This document shows, piece after piece, positions 14,772 to 24,253 of a DNA stretch of 34,856 bases. Location of the stretch: assembly GCA_026988575.1 (NCBI GenBank), contig JALSKZ010000073.1, positions 1-34,856 on the forward strand. Reading direction: 5' to 3'. This DNA comes from Thermodesulfobacteriales bacterium. Lineage in GTDB: Bacteria; Desulfobacterota; Thermodesulfobacteria; Thermodesulfobacteriales; Thermodesulfatatoraceae. Position numbers and translations under genes: made by a program. Under the pieces are notes generated by a model. That model ran no database searches and was not told the origin of the DNA. It saw only the letters and a list, made by a program, of their open reading frames with translations. The stretch's first letter is position 1. Every line of letters starts with the position of its first letter.

Positions 14772-17382
14772 ACGCTACCTGAGACTCTTCTTCCAGGAAG
14801 TGTTTCCGAAAATCAAGCTGGCCCTTGGTTTCGTCATAATCGACCAAAATATGATCACCTTCCTGAAAGGTCCCCTCTAATAGCTTTATGGCCAACGGGT
14901 CTTCAATGTAGCGCTGGATACACCGCTTGAGGGGACGTGCGCCATATATCGGGTCGTACCCCACCTCAGCCAACCATTCCTTGGCCCTATCCGTAAGATG
15001 AATCACTATGTGCTTGTCCTCCAGACGTTGCTGTAGATAACGCACCTGGATTTCTACAATCCGCTTTAGGTGCTCCTTGGTCAGGCTATTGAACACAATA
15101 ATTTCGTCGATACGATTTAGAAACTCGGGACGAAAATGAGCCCTTACCGCTTCCATTACCCGACGTTCCATTTCCGGACGATTATCACGCAGTTCCTGCA
15201 CCCACTGACTACCAATATTGGAGGTCATGATAATGATTGTATTTTGAAAGTTAACGGTACGTCCCTTACTGTCGGTAAGACGCCCATCGTCTAAAATTTG
15301 AAGCAATATATTGAATACGTCGGGATGGGCCTTTTCGATTTCGTCAAACAAGATCACCGAATAGGGCCTACGGCGTACGGCCTCGGTAAGCTGGCCCCCC
15401 TCCTCATAGCCTACATAACCAGGAGGCGCACCAATAAGCTTTGACACAGCATGTTTTTCCATATATTCCGACATATCAAAGCGGATTAGGGCCTGCTCGG
15501 TATCAAACATGAATTCTGCCAGGGCCTTGGCCAATTCTGTCTTACCCACCCCGGTAGGACCTAAAAACATAAAGGATCCTATGGGTCGATTGGGGTCCTT
15601 AAGGCCCGCCCTTGCCCTACGTACAGCGTTGGCAATGGCCTTTATGGCGTGGTCTTGACCAACTACACGCTGGGCCAGACGTTCTTCCATCTTTAAGAGC
15701 TTTTCACGCTCACTTTCTAAGAGTTTAGATACTGGTATCCCTGTCCACTTGGCAATTATTTCGGCTACATCTTCGGCGTCTACCTCTTCTTTTAAGAACT
15801 TGTGTTCCTTTTGGATCTCGGCCAATCTTTGATTCCATTCTTCCAGCTCTTTTTCTAGCTGAGGGATGCGCCCGTAGATGATCTCCGCCACCTTATTGAG
15901 GTCACCCTGTCTTTCGGCCTGTTGAGCCTCAATACGCAACTGATCTATTTTTTCCTTGATACCCCGGATTTTTTGGATCACTTCCCGCTCTTTTTGCCAC
16001 TGGGCCTTCATTTCGGCGGCTTTGTTCCGTAACTCTTCCAATTGCTCATCTATTTTCTTTAGCCGCTCTCTAGCCCGCGGATCAGTCTCGCGCTCCAGGG
16101 CCATACGCTCGATCTCTAGTTGTTTGATCTTGCGTTCGATTTCGTCTATTTCCGTGGGCATGGAGTCTATCTCGATCCGAAGCTTCGCCGCGGCCTCGTC
16201 AATGAGGTCAATAGCCTTATCCGGCAGGTAACGATCAGTTATATACCGTGCCGAAAGTTGTACCGCAGCCACAATGGCGCTATCAGTAATCCGCACACCA
16301 TGATGCACTTCGTACTTTTCTTTGAGGCCCCGTAAGATGGCAATGGCCTCTTCTATACTTGGTTCATCTACGTAAACGGGCTGGAAACGTCGTTCCAAAG
16401 CAGGGTCTTTTTCTATATGCTTGCGGTATTCTTCGATGGTAGTGGCACCAATACAGTGTAGTTCACCCCTGGCCAGGGCCGGCTTTAACATATTGGCGGC
16501 ATCCATAGCCCCTTCTGCGGCTCCAGCACCAACTAGGGTGTGAATCTCGTCGATAAAGAGAATGATCTCCCCTTCGCTCTCGGTCACTTCCTTTAATACC
16601 GCCTTGAGCCTTTCTTCAAATTCTCCCCGATACTTGGCTCCAGCCACCAAGGCCCCCATGTCAAGCTGCACGATGCGCTTATTTTTCAAGGGCTCGGGAA
16701 CATCACCGGCCACAATGCGCTGGGCCAGGCCTTCTACAATAGCGGTCTTACCCACTCCTGGTTCGCCAACCAGTACGGGATTATTTTTGGTACGTCGGGA
16801 CAATATCTGAATTACACGACGTATTTCTTCGTCTCGTCCAATTACGGGGTCTAATTTGCCGGCTTTGGCCAGGGCCGTAAGGTCACGCCCAAATTTTTCT
16901 AAGGCCTGATACTTATCCTCGGGGTTCTGGTCTGTAACCCGCTGTCCCTTGCGGATCTGGTTGATGACCTCAAGGACACTTTCTTTGGTAAGCCCCCTGC
17001 GTTTGAGGATCTCCGCCGAAGGGGTGTTGCTCTCCAATATGGCCAATAACAAGTGCTCCGTAGACACATAGTCGTCTCGCATCTCCGCGGCCAGACGCAT
17101 GGCCCTCTCTAGTACCTGCTTCAGATTAGGAGATAAATAGACCTGATAGCCACTTCCCGAAACCGAAGGGATCTTGTCTAGCGCTTCGTCTACATCTGAA
17201 GAGACTAGCTTATTATTGATGCCCATGCGCTCTAAAATCATGGGCACTATGCCCCCTTCTTGCTCTACCAAGGCCTTCAAAAGATGCTCTACTTCCATAT
17301 TTTGATGGCCACGGGTCTCCGCAAGCCTTTGCGCCTCTTGAATGGCGTCTTGAGATTTAAAGGTAAATTTTTCCAACCGCAT
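14770..17382 (-). CDS. clpB: ClpB disaggregase
   Basis: An 870-residue Hsp100. It has the N-terminal substrate domain (1-145), first AAA+ domain with Walker A GEPGVGKT (206-213) and Walker B ILFIDE, a coiled-coil middle domain (about 400-530), and second AAA+ domain with GPTGVGKTE and [11 protein letters not shown]. The whole middle domain is present, which separates ClpB from ClpA/ClpC, and there is no ClpP-binding tripeptide loop of the ClpA kind in view. It works with DnaK to rescue aggregated proteins. AAGGAGG precedes the ATG. Neither a CIRCE operator nor a clear sigma-32 promoter is seen upstream. Confidence 0.96.
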   Translation of the reverse strand: MRLEKFTFKSQDAIQEAQRLAETRGHQNMEVEHLLKALVEQEGGIVPMILERMGINNKLVSSDVDEALDKIPSVSGSGYQVYLSPNLKQVLERAMRLAAEMRDDYVSTEHLLLAILESNTPSAEILKRRGLTKESVLEVINQIRKGQRVTDQNPEDKYQALEKFGRDLTALAKAGKLDPVIGRDEEIRRVIQILSRRTKNNPVLVGEPGVGKTAIVEGLAQRIVAGDVPEPLKNKRIVQLDMGALVAGAKYRGEFEERLKAVLKEVTESEGEIILFIDEIHTLVGAGAAEGAMDAANMLKPALARGELHCIGATTIEEYRKHIEKDPALERRFQPVYVDEPSIEEAIAILRGLKEKYEVHHGVRITDSAIVAAVQLSARYITDRYLPDKAIDLIDEAAAKLRIEIDSMPTEIDEIERKIKQLEIERMALERETDPRARERLKKIDEQLEELRNKAAEMKAQWQKEREVIQKIRGIKEKIDQLRIEAQQAERQGDLNKVAEIIYGRIPQLEKELEEWNQRLAEIQKEHKFLKEEVDAEDVAEIIAKWTGIPVSKLLESEREKLLKMEERLAQRVVGQDHAIKAIANAVRRARAGLKDPNRPIGSFMFLGPTGVGKTELAKALAEFMFDTEQALIRFDMSEYMEKHAVSKLIGAPPGYVGYEEGGQLTEAVRRRPYSVILFDEIEKAHPDVFNILLQILDDGRLTDSKGRTVNFQNTIIIMTSNIGSQWVQELRDNRPEMERRVMEAVRAHFRPEFLNRIDEIIVFNSLTKEHLKRIVEIQVRYLQQRLEDKHIVIHLTDRAKEWLAEVGYDPIYGARPLKRCIQRYIEDPLAIKLLEGTFQEGDHILVDYDETKGQLDFRKHFLEEESQVA

Positions 17383-17515
17383 ATTATTACCTCCTTGCGT
17401 TCAAAATTTTATGTGACGCATGATAACTCACGGATATATCGAAAAATTAAATTGCTTTGCGTTAAGCAAGGTAAGTTCGGGGATAAATACTGTCAAGGAG
17501 AGGACTTTAAAAATA

Positions 17516-17548
17516 GGCAAAAATTTCCCCCCTCGGCAAAAATTTCCC
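17516..17548. promoter_or_regulatory. Two 14-bp direct repeats, likely activator sites for the fliK promoter
   Basis: GGCAAAAATTTCCC occurs twice (17516-17529 and 17535-17548) with a 19-bp period. Each copy is roughly palindromic (GGxAAA-TTTxCC). The centres lie about 100 and 119 bp upstream of the start predicted from the sigma-54 promoter at 17614, the usual distance for enhancer-binding activators. An NtrC-family flagellar activator is the natural candidate; none is encoded here. Confidence 0.5.
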
Positions 17549-17613
17549 GTGGTAAAGGAAGCTATTTGCGGGAGAATATTTGTCCCCTCTAGGAGTTTCC
17601 GATGCCCTATTCC

Positions 17614-17630
17614 TTGGCACCACCTTTGCA
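17614..17630 (+). promoter_or_regulatory. Sigma-54 promoter of the hook operon
   Basis: TTGGCAC-N5-TTGCA matches the RpoN consensus; the invariant GG (17616-17617) and GC (17628-17629) are ten bases apart. Transcription would start near 17641, just ahead of the ribosome site GGGAGGT (17644-17650) and the ATG at 17655. This both explains the class of the promoter and decides the fliK start. Confidence 0.85.
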
Positions 17631-17654
17631 AGAAGTGTTTGTTGGGAGGTGCCT

Positions 17655-19205
17655 ATGGGCATGGAAAATATCGGTATAAATCCGCTAAACGTAGGCCAGG
17701 GACAATCGTCGTTTCTACCCGAGGGGAATAAGGGAGAAAGCCCCCTGGCGGCCAGCCAGTTTTTTGTCCTCCTCTTGGCCCTCTTGCTAAACCCTTTAGG
17801 AGAGACAACAAAAGAGGCCCCTAATTCCACCGCCGAAATAACTCCTTTGGACCAAAATAAAGCCCCTAGCTCTAACTGGCAGGAGGCTTTCCCCAACTAC
17901 ATTTTGCCCCTAGAGACCCAGGCCCCTTTTCTGGATAAACGGCCCGAATTTCCCCCTTCACCTCAAGCCCAAATATCAGATACTTCAGAGCTCCAAAAAT
18001 TCTGGCAAAAACTTGATCTATTACTTGGTCAAGCTTTTTGGGGACAAGGATCTAAAGACAGCTCGCCGTTATTGTCTCCAGATACAGATCAAAAACCAGA
18101 TAAAATAAGTATATCTAAGGATAAGGCCCTGAATAAAGCGGATTTAATCCTCTTTTTTCAGGGGATATTCCAAAATTTAGTCGAAAAAGGGCTTGTTTCG
18201 GCAGAGGAAGCCCAAAAATTTTTAGACAAAATGAGATCATTTTTAGAATCAGAGCCGGGATTTAAACAAGATTTAGAACAATTCATTCACAAATTAAAAA
18301 CTAATAAACAAAATTTAGCTGAAAATATCACAACTAAAGAAAAAACATCTACAGAAGAAATATCTTCCAAAATAGAAGACAAAGACCAAAAATTGGGGCA
18401 GAAAAATTTAGTTGGAACTGATTTTTCAAAAAATTTAAAAGAAAATCTTGATTCAAATAAACCCACAGAAACAATAGCCCAAAAGACGATATACGAAGGG
18501 GAAACAGGCCTCAAAAAACTAGAAAAGGCAACCCAAAAAGGACATGTAGAAAAAAATAGCGAAGAAAGACTTGTTAGGTTGGATTATAATCGAGAACACA
18601 ATTCGCGTATTTTGGATAAAAGAATTGCCCCCCAAAAGCCCCTAAAATCTCTCCTGACCACGCCCAACCATGCCGAACAAGACGGCAAACCCGAGATAAA
18701 AGCAAAAATTGATTTCTCTTCCCCCGGGAATTTTATCGTGGGCAGAGGTCACGCCCCCAGCCCTACCGAACCCGCCCCGATGGTGTTTCGAGCCCCTGGG
18801 CCTCTAACCCCGGCCCAGGTACCAGAATTCGTCAAAGAAATGATCTTACGGGTAGGACAAAACGGACGCCACGAAGTGCGGTTAAAATTGGAACCGCCCC
18901 ATCTGGGCGAGCTCCGTATAGACCTCTCCATAGACAAAGGAGAGGTGAAACTCTTATTCACCGTAGAGCACCCCCATGCTGCTCAGGCCTTGCATCAGGA
19001 GCTTCACCTCCTGGCTAAGGCCCTTAACGAAGCAGGACTAAATTTTGGTGGCTGCGACATAAATCTTGGCGGGGGACATACACCTTATCAAGAAAATCCC
19101 AAGGGACAGTATGTATGGGCCTCTAACCCCCGTCTTCAAGAAGGACAAAGGCCCACCGAGGAAGAGGTAAAAACCAAAAGAGGTCTTGTGGATCTCCATA
19201 TATAG
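17655..19205 (+). CDS. fliK: Flagellar hook-length control protein FliK
   Basis: A 516-residue protein with the typical FliK layout: a long, lysine/glutamine/glutamate-rich, poorly conserved N-terminal ruler and a compact C-terminal switch domain. The latter contains HEVRLKLEPPHLGELRIDL and VEHPHAAQALHQELHLLAKAL, the Flg_hook signature. It is secreted during hook growth and tells the export gate to stop hook export. The frame is open to 17580, but the ATG at 17655 is preferred because the sigma-54 start site falls at about 17641. It is first in the operon, followed by flgD after 11 bases. Confidence 0.9.
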   Translation: MGMENIGINPLNVGQGQSSFLPEGNKGESPLAASQFFVLLLALLLNPLGETTKEAPNSTAEITPLDQNKAPSSNWQEAFPNYILPLETQAPFLDKRPEFPPSPQAQISDTSELQKFWQKLDLLLGQAFWGQGSKDSSPLLSPDTDQKPDKISISKDKALNKADLILFFQGIFQNLVEKGLVSAEEAQKFLDKMRSFLESEPGFKQDLEQFIHKLKTNKQNLAENITTKEKTSTEEISSKIEDKDQKLGQKNLVGTDFSKNLKENLDSNKPTETIAQKTIYEGETGLKKLEKATQKGHVEKNSEERLVRLDYNREHNSRILDKRIAPQKPLKSLLTTPNHAEQDGKPEIKAKIDFSSPGNFIVGRGHAPSPTEPAPMVFRAPGPLTPAQVPEFVKEMILRVGQNGRHEVRLKLEPPHLGELRIDLSIDKGEVKLLFTVEHPHAAQALHQELHLLAKALNEAGLNFGGCDINLGGGHTPYQENPKGQYVWASNPRLQEGQRPTEEEVKTKRGLVDLHI

Positions 19206-19216
19206 GAGGGTAATAT

Positions 19217-19903
19217 ATGCTTTCGTCCACCAATAGCATTGATTCTAGTCCAGAACTCTTTAAAGAGCTAGACCACAACCCCAAACAACGGGTGCCCAAG
19301 AAGGTCCTAGATCGCAACGACTTTATGCTCCTTTTCATAAAACAGCTAGAGTACCAAGACCCCATGAAGCCTTTAGACAACAATCAAATGGCCACCCAGC
19401 TGGCCCTATTTAGTCAGGTGGATCAGCTGTTTGATCTAAACCAGAAAGTAGCCAAGGCCCTGGATACCGTTAAAGGCCAGGAATTAGACTTGGTAAGCAA
19501 CCTTGTAGGCCGCTTGGTACGGGTAGAAGGGGCCAGTGCCCGGGTGGAGGGAGGACGATTTTTAGGGGCCAAGGTGCACCTGGAAAACCCTGTATCCGAC
19601 CTAAAGGCCAAGATATACGCCCCTGACGGGACTTTGGTAAAGACCATTGACATGGGAGGCCTGTCGGCCGGAGACCACTTAATTAAATGGGACGCCACCA
19701 ATGAAGCCGGGCAAAGGGTCTCCGATGGCAACTACAAAATTCACCTCGAATGGAAAGGCGCCAAGGACCTTAAACCCGAGATAGAAACCATAGGACGTAT
19801 TACCCGCGCCCTTTTAGGTGATGATCCAAAACTCATAGTCAATGATCAACTGAAAGTAAGCCCCCAGGATCTAAAAGAAATCCTTGCTGGAGGGAGAGTA
19901 TGA
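19217..19903 (+). CDS. flgD: Hook capping/scaffold protein FlgD
   Basis: A 228-residue protein. The N-terminal FlgD signature is FMLLFIKQLEYQDPMKPLDN followed by NQMATQLALFSQVDQL. The C-terminal half carries the FlgD Ig-like and tudor-like part, with YAPDGTLVKTID and AGDHLIKWDATNEAG. It caps the growing hook and places FlgE subunits, then leaves. AGGAGGGT lies before the ATG, and its stop overlaps the next gene (ATGA), so translation is coupled. Confidence 0.94.
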   Translation: MLSSTNSIDSSPELFKELDHNPKQRVPKKVLDRNDFMLLFIKQLEYQDPMKPLDNNQMATQLALFSQVDQLFDLNQKVAKALDTVKGQELDLVSNLVGRLVRVEGASARVEGGRFLGAKVHLENPVSDLKAKIYAPDGTLVKTIDMGGLSAGDHLIKWDATNEAGQRVSDGNYKIHLEWKGAKDLKPEIETIGRITRALLGDDPKLIVNDQLKVSPQDLKEILAGGRV

Positions 19904-21315
19904 GCCTTTTTGGGACCATCTACCTGGGCAAAAGTGGTGTATGGTGTATGAGTCAAGGGATAAGGGTCAGTGCGGACAATGTAGCCAACCTGGAAAGCAC
20001 CGGTTTTAAGGGTAGCAGGCCCCTTTTTGAAGACATGTTTCTATCGGCTACTACCGAAGCCCCTCCTAGAGATCAAAAAGGGTTGGGGACAAACCTTGAA
20101 GACATAGAGGTCCTCTATGAGCAAGAAGGCCCTATTCACGCCACCGATAACCCTACGGATTTGGCCATCTCTGGTCGAGGATTTTTTACCGTAACCGATG
20201 GTGAAGACCTGTTTTTTACCCGTGATGGGAATTTTCTCGTCCAAAACGCCGCTCAAGAGGGGTTTTTAAAACTCAGTCTGCCTAACGGCTATGATCTTTG
20301 CGGTTGGAGCATACCTGAGGGGACAGAAGGTAGCGAAGTGACCCAGGGTACCTTAAGTCCTGTGGTCTTTCCGTCCACCATGGCCGGCCGAGAGACAGAA
20401 AATATAGAGTTACAGATAAACTGTGACGCCTCTAAACCGCCAGAGTCTCAAGATATAAGCCTTTTAGATAAATGGGACAGCACTAATCCTCAAGAACCTA
20501 TTGCCGAAAATGCTTACGATCTAAAGATAGACTTACCGGTTTTTGACCCAGCGGGCACCAAACACGATCTTTATCTCTACCTGGATAGGACATCTCAGGC
20601 AAGAACCTTTGAGTTTTTGGTTTCCTTGCCCCCTGATCAAGACTGGCGGGCACAAGGTCCTTTTAGTGGCTGCCTACTTAGTGGGTTGCTCCATTTTGGC
20701 TCAACCGGGACCCTCGAATCTATAAGTGATGTACAGAGTATTCAACCAGACGGTACCACCACCAATCTACTCCCCCAAGATTGGAGCAATGGGGTGCCCT
20801 ATTTTGAGGTCAATCTATCCGGTACTACCCAGCGTATACAGTTAGATTTTGGTCTACACTACGATAGTACTAGCAACTCTTGGCAACCAGTAAGTGGTCG
20901 TCAAAGCACGGCCTATGCCGCACCCTTTAGTGTGCTTTATCAACATCTTGACGGCTACGGCCCGGGACGCTTTCAAGAAATTCAAGTAGACGAACAAGGG
21001 GTTATCCACGCCCATTATACCAACCGCCAGGAGATTCAGGTGGCCCGAATCCCTCTGGCCCTATTTGAAAGCCCGGATGAACTGTCCCGCGCTGGAGGCA
21101 ACCTATTTAAAAGCGTAGACGGAGCTACGGCCCAGTACTTCGCCCCGGACAAAGATTCTATAGGCCTGATCATGGGAGGGGCCTTGGAAGGATCAAACGT
21201 AGATTTGGCCAACGAGATGGTGCACTTGATCACCTTACAACGGGCCTTTCAAAGCAACACCAGGGTCATTAGCACCGCAGACCAGATGCTTGACCAGTTT
21301 CTAAGGACTCTTTGA
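19900..21315 (+). CDS. Hook-type protein FlgE paralogue, short form
   Basis: A 471-residue axial flagellar protein. The N-terminal rod/hook signature is RVSADNVANLESTGFKGSRP, followed by ATDNPTDLAISGRGFFTV and FTRDGNFLV. The C-terminal heptad is GGALEGSNVDLANEMVHLIT through LQRAFQSNTRVISTADQMLD. The middle part (about 130-390) matches hook-protein insertion domains. It belongs to the FlgE/FlgF/FlgG family and lies between flgD and a longer flgE, so it is probably a second hook or hook-rod junction protein. The name FlgE is kept open because a longer, more canonical flgE follows. Confidence 0.85.
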   Translation: MSLFGTIYLGKSGVWCMSQGIRVSADNVANLESTGFKGSRPLFEDMFLSATTEAPPRDQKGLGTNLEDIEVLYEQEGPIHATDNPTDLAISGRGFFTVTDGEDLFFTRDGNFLVQNAAQEGFLKLSLPNGYDLCGWSIPEGTEGSEVTQGTLSPVVFPSTMAGRETENIELQINCDASKPPESQDISLLDKWDSTNPQEPIAENAYDLKIDLPVFDPAGTKHDLYLYLDRTSQARTFEFLVSLPPDQDWRAQGPFSGCLLSGLLHFGSTGTLESISDVQSIQPDGTTTNLLPQDWSNGVPYFEVNLSGTTQRIQLDFGLHYDSTSNSWQPVSGRQSTAYAAPFSVLYQHLDGYGPGRFQEIQVDEQGVIHAHYTNRQEIQVARIPLALFESPDELSRAGGNLFKSVDGATAQYFAPDKDSIGLIMGGALEGSNVDLANEMVHLITLQRAFQSNTRVISTADQMLDQFLRTL

Positions 21316-21357
21316 TAAGGCCCAAAAAGCTTAAAAATTAGCCGCCAAAGCCCATGA

Positions 21358-21372
21358 ACCGAAAAAAATTAT
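21358..21372 (+). promoter_or_regulatory. ACCGAAAAAAATTAT motif shared with the flagellin promoter
   Basis: CCGAAAAAAATTAT here is identical to 14 bases in front of the flagellin gene at 34703-34716, where it forms the -10 of a sigma-28-like promoter. Here a TAAA box exists only at 22 bp, too far for consensus spacing. It may be an internal promoter for the long flgE; support is weak. Confidence 0.3.
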
Positions 21373-21412
21373 AGATACATAGACAAAACTAGACACAAGG
21401 GAGGGAGCACAT

Positions 21413-23731
21413 ATGGGACTTACCGATGCCCTATTTGCAGGGACAAGTGGTTTGAGAAGCCTGGGACACGGTATGAGCGTAGTAGGAGATAACGTATCTA
21501 ACTTAAACACCACCGCCTTTAAGGGTTCTAGGATCACCTTTTCTGATATCATGGCCCAGCGTATTAACACTACCTCTGGTTCTGGACAGATGGGCCGCGG
21601 CGCGGCGATAAACGCCCTCTACCCCACCATGCAACAGGGATCCTTTGAAAGTACCGCCAGCCCTACTGACCTGGCCATTGCCGGAAACGGGTTCTTTATC
21701 TTAAAAAGCCACGATTCCAGTGGAAACACGTATTATACCCGCGATGGCCAGTTCCTGATCGAAAAAAGGGGTTATCTAGTGAATCCGGCTGGATTTCGTG
21801 TGCAGGGCTGGCAAATAGACGAGGTAACCGGCGACATAACCGGGGCCCTAACAGACATACAAATCCAACGTAGTTCTCCGCCAGTACAGACATCCAAAAT
21901 CGATGTGATTACCAACCTGGACGCCCGTGAAGAGCTTGAAACCAAAGATATAACTATAGAAGGAGATATAGACAGTGGTACCCAAAGCACCACCTTTGTA
22001 GTTCGTGACATAAACGGAAAAGACATCAAACTAAGGCTTGATTTAACCTGGGATAACGCCAATCAAAAGTGGAATTATACTATTACCAACGTGGAAAACA
22101 GCCAAATTCTGGCCCAGGGAGCAGACACCACCGCCACCCGCACCAACATAAAATTACCCATTACCGAAGAGAGTATTGCCCTGGATTGGAGCAACGTTAC
22201 CCATGAGCCTTCCATCACTGATGGTCTTTTGGTCCCCGGACGCACCGGGCGGATAGAACTTTCTGACCCCAATGGTTACGCGGATACCTGGATGTATAAG
22301 ACCGTTACGGTAAAAGACGCCAACGGTAATAATATCGTCTTAGATATCTGGCTTTATTACCAAGACACTACTGCTCCGCCCACTACGGACTTTCCCGCAG
22401 AGATACAAAGCCAAATACCAAACCTGAGCCTGGCCAATGGGGTATGGCACTACGTTATTTTTCAAGAACCCTCGGTACCAGGCTCTTATACCAACCCCGC
22501 AAGCGATACAGGCACTCTCCTTTCGTGGGGGGTTGATCAAAGCTCAAGCGACACCCTGGCCCGTTTCTTTCTAGATGGCACTACCCAAGAACTCACGGTA
22601 GATTGGAGTAACGTAACCACCCCTAATGCAGCAGCAGGTACCGCGCAGGAAATCGCCAATGAACAACAATATGCCCTCCAAGACATAAATACCTTGTATG
22701 AGGCCTGGGATGCCCGAAATGACACACCTCTGCCTAGCACATCTTATAACTACCGTACTACCCTTACGGTATACGACTCTTTGGGCACGCCCCACGAAAT
22801 AACTATTTTTTACGACCGCACTACCCGCGATAACGTCTATGAATTTTTAGTGACTTGTGACCCCAACGAAGACCAGCGAGACTTTTTGAGTGACACCGTG
22901 GCCATGCAGTGGACCAAAGAGACGGGAAACATCATCTCCAAGGTACAGATCCCCTCGGGACAAACCATTGGTCAGGTAAAGCGTGGTGTCCTCATGTATG
23001 GACGCATGGAATTTGATAATCAGGGAAATATCAAAAAGTTTTACGAGACTTACCGGGTAGACCCTGATACCGGGGCCTTAGTAGAGATAGTAAACGAAAA
23101 CGGCTCTCCGGAGAATAACCCCGCAGACGGCTACGAGGTGTTGGGACCACACGGTTATCCCGTAATACTGGCCGATTTTCTAGGGTTAAACCTGGATAAT
23201 GATCCCGCACAGAGTGATGAACAACGCATTGAAGCCCATCAAAACATTCAACAAATCGAGTTTAATACCGGCTACTACTACAAAGATGGGGCCTGGCGTT
23301 CAGAATCGGTACGTACTACCCAATACGCCACCAGCAACTCCACTGTATTTTACGATCAAGACGGCTATGGTCCGGGCTACCTAGAAAGTATCTCGGTAGA
23401 TACAGACGGAGTGCTCACTGGACACTACTCTAACGGACGCGTCATACCCCTGTGGATGGTAGGCCTTGCCAACTTCAATGCCCCCGAAATGTTAGACAAG
23501 GCCGGAGGGAACCTTTACAAAGAAACAACCCGCTCAGGCCCTCCGGTGACCGGAAAACCGGGCACCAACGGCTTGGGATCCATCGCCCCCAATAGTCTAG
23601 AACAATCAAACGTCGACCTGGGAGAACAGTTTGTAAAAATGATTACCATCCAGCGGGGGTTTCAGGCCGATGCGCGAATCATCACCGTCACCGATACCAT
23701 GCTGGACGAACTGCTCAATCTGAAACGCTAA
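21413..23731 (+). CDS. flgE: Flagellar hook protein FlgE, long form
   Basis: A 772-residue hook protein. It begins MGLTDALFAGTSGLRSLGHG and carries NVSNLNTTAFKGSR, the family signature. ASPTDLAIAGNGFFIL and YYTRDGQFLI follow. It ends with SNVDLGEQFVKMITIQRGFQ and a leucine-rich terminal helix for coiled-coil packing. The central insertion domains are large; E. coli FlgE has about 400 residues, but hook proteins of 700-900 residues occur in many deltaproteobacteria-like genera. It polymerises into the hook. GGGAGGGAG precedes the ATG; the 97-base gap before it may hold an internal promoter. Confidence 0.93.
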   Translation: MGLTDALFAGTSGLRSLGHGMSVVGDNVSNLNTTAFKGSRITFSDIMAQRINTTSGSGQMGRGAAINALYPTMQQGSFESTASPTDLAIAGNGFFILKSHDSSGNTYYTRDGQFLIEKRGYLVNPAGFRVQGWQIDEVTGDITGALTDIQIQRSSPPVQTSKIDVITNLDAREELETKDITIEGDIDSGTQSTTFVVRDINGKDIKLRLDLTWDNANQKWNYTITNVENSQILAQGADTTATRTNIKLPITEESIALDWSNVTHEPSITDGLLVPGRTGRIELSDPNGYADTWMYKTVTVKDANGNNIVLDIWLYYQDTTAPPTTDFPAEIQSQIPNLSLANGVWHYVIFQEPSVPGSYTNPASDTGTLLSWGVDQSSSDTLARFFLDGTTQELTVDWSNVTTPNAAAGTAQEIANEQQYALQDINTLYEAWDARNDTPLPSTSYNYRTTLTVYDSLGTPHEITIFYDRTTRDNVYEFLVTCDPNEDQRDFLSDTVAMQWTKETGNIISKVQIPSGQTIGQVKRGVLMYGRMEFDNQGNIKKFYETYRVDPDTGALVEIVNENGSPENNPADGYEVLGPHGYPVILADFLGLNLDNDPAQSDEQRIEAHQNIQQIEFNTGYYYKDGAWRSESVRTTQYATSNSTVFYDQDGYGPGYLESISVDTDGVLTGHYSNGRVIPLWMVGLANFNAPEMLDKAGGNLYKETTRSGPPVTGKPGTNGLGSIAPNSLEQSNVDLGEQFVKMITIQRGFQADARIITVTDTMLDELLNLKR

Positions 23732-23767
23732 AAAACAAGGGAAGCCTTCTTTGGGACAATGAACATC

Positions 23768-23796
23768 AAGGCGGGCACAAGGCCCGCCTTATTCTT
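23768..23796. terminator. Bidirectional terminator between flgE and the ACT gene
   Basis: A perfect 9-bp GC-rich stem, AAGGCGGGC / GCCCGCCTT with loop ACAAG, is followed by ATTCTTT on the plus strand. It lies between the convergent flgE and ACT-domain genes and can serve both. Confidence 0.85.
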
Positions 23797-24242
23797 TAAG
23801 ACCCGTAGAAAAACACCGGCTTTACCAGGGGAAGCCCCCCTTGCTGCACCGTTTCCAGGGCCTTCTCAAATAGACGGTCAGGGACTTTGAAGATCAATAT
23901 GGCCTTGTCCTTTCCCCCTACAAAGGCGTAGGTGTAGTCAATGTTGATGTCTTGGTCGGCCAAAAGCTTCACCACCTGATAGAATCCTCCGGGCTTGTCT
24001 GGTACTTCCACGGCAAAGACATCTTGTTCTTTCACGGTAAAACCAGCAGAAGATAAAATAGAGCGTGCCTTTTCGGGGTTATCCACCACCAAGCGCAGGA
24101 TGCCAAACTCGGCACTCTCCGCCAGGGCCAGGGCCCTTATATTTACCTTGGCCTCGGCCAATACCTGAGTGACTTCTTTGAGGCGCCCCTTACGGTTTTC
24201 CAAAAATATAGAAAGCTGTTTGACGGCGAATTTGGCTCGCAT
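23796..24242 (-). CDS. Tandem ACT-domain protein
   Basis: A 148-residue protein made of two ACT domains. The first begins KQLSIFLENRKGRLKEVTQV, the second VFAVEVPDKPGGFYQVVKLL; both have the conserved glycine after the first strand (RKGRL, KPGGF). ACT domains bind small ligands, usually amino acids. Genes of this type often lie beside phenylacetate-CoA ligase genes in anaerobes, as here (11 bases after paaK), suggesting that it senses an aromatic amino acid or its product. No catalytic domain is present. Confidence 0.88.
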   Translation of the reverse strand: MRAKFAVKQLSIFLENRKGRLKEVTQVLAEAKVNIRALALAESAEFGILRLVVDNPEKARSILSSAGFTVKEQDVFAVEVPDKPGGFYQVVKLLADQDINIDYTYAFVGGKDKAILIFKVPDRLFEKALETVQQGGLPLVKPVFFYGS

Positions 24243-24253
24243 AGTGGCCTCCT

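Noticed and set aside
14433-14930. Short frames across the nadB/clpB junction
   Set aside because: They are out-of-frame shadows of nadB and clpB and cross the terminator hairpin.
17383-17515. CIRCE or sigma-32 element for clpB
   Set aside because: No TTAGCACTC-N9-GAGTGCTAA and no convincing CTTGAA/CCCCAT pair is present.
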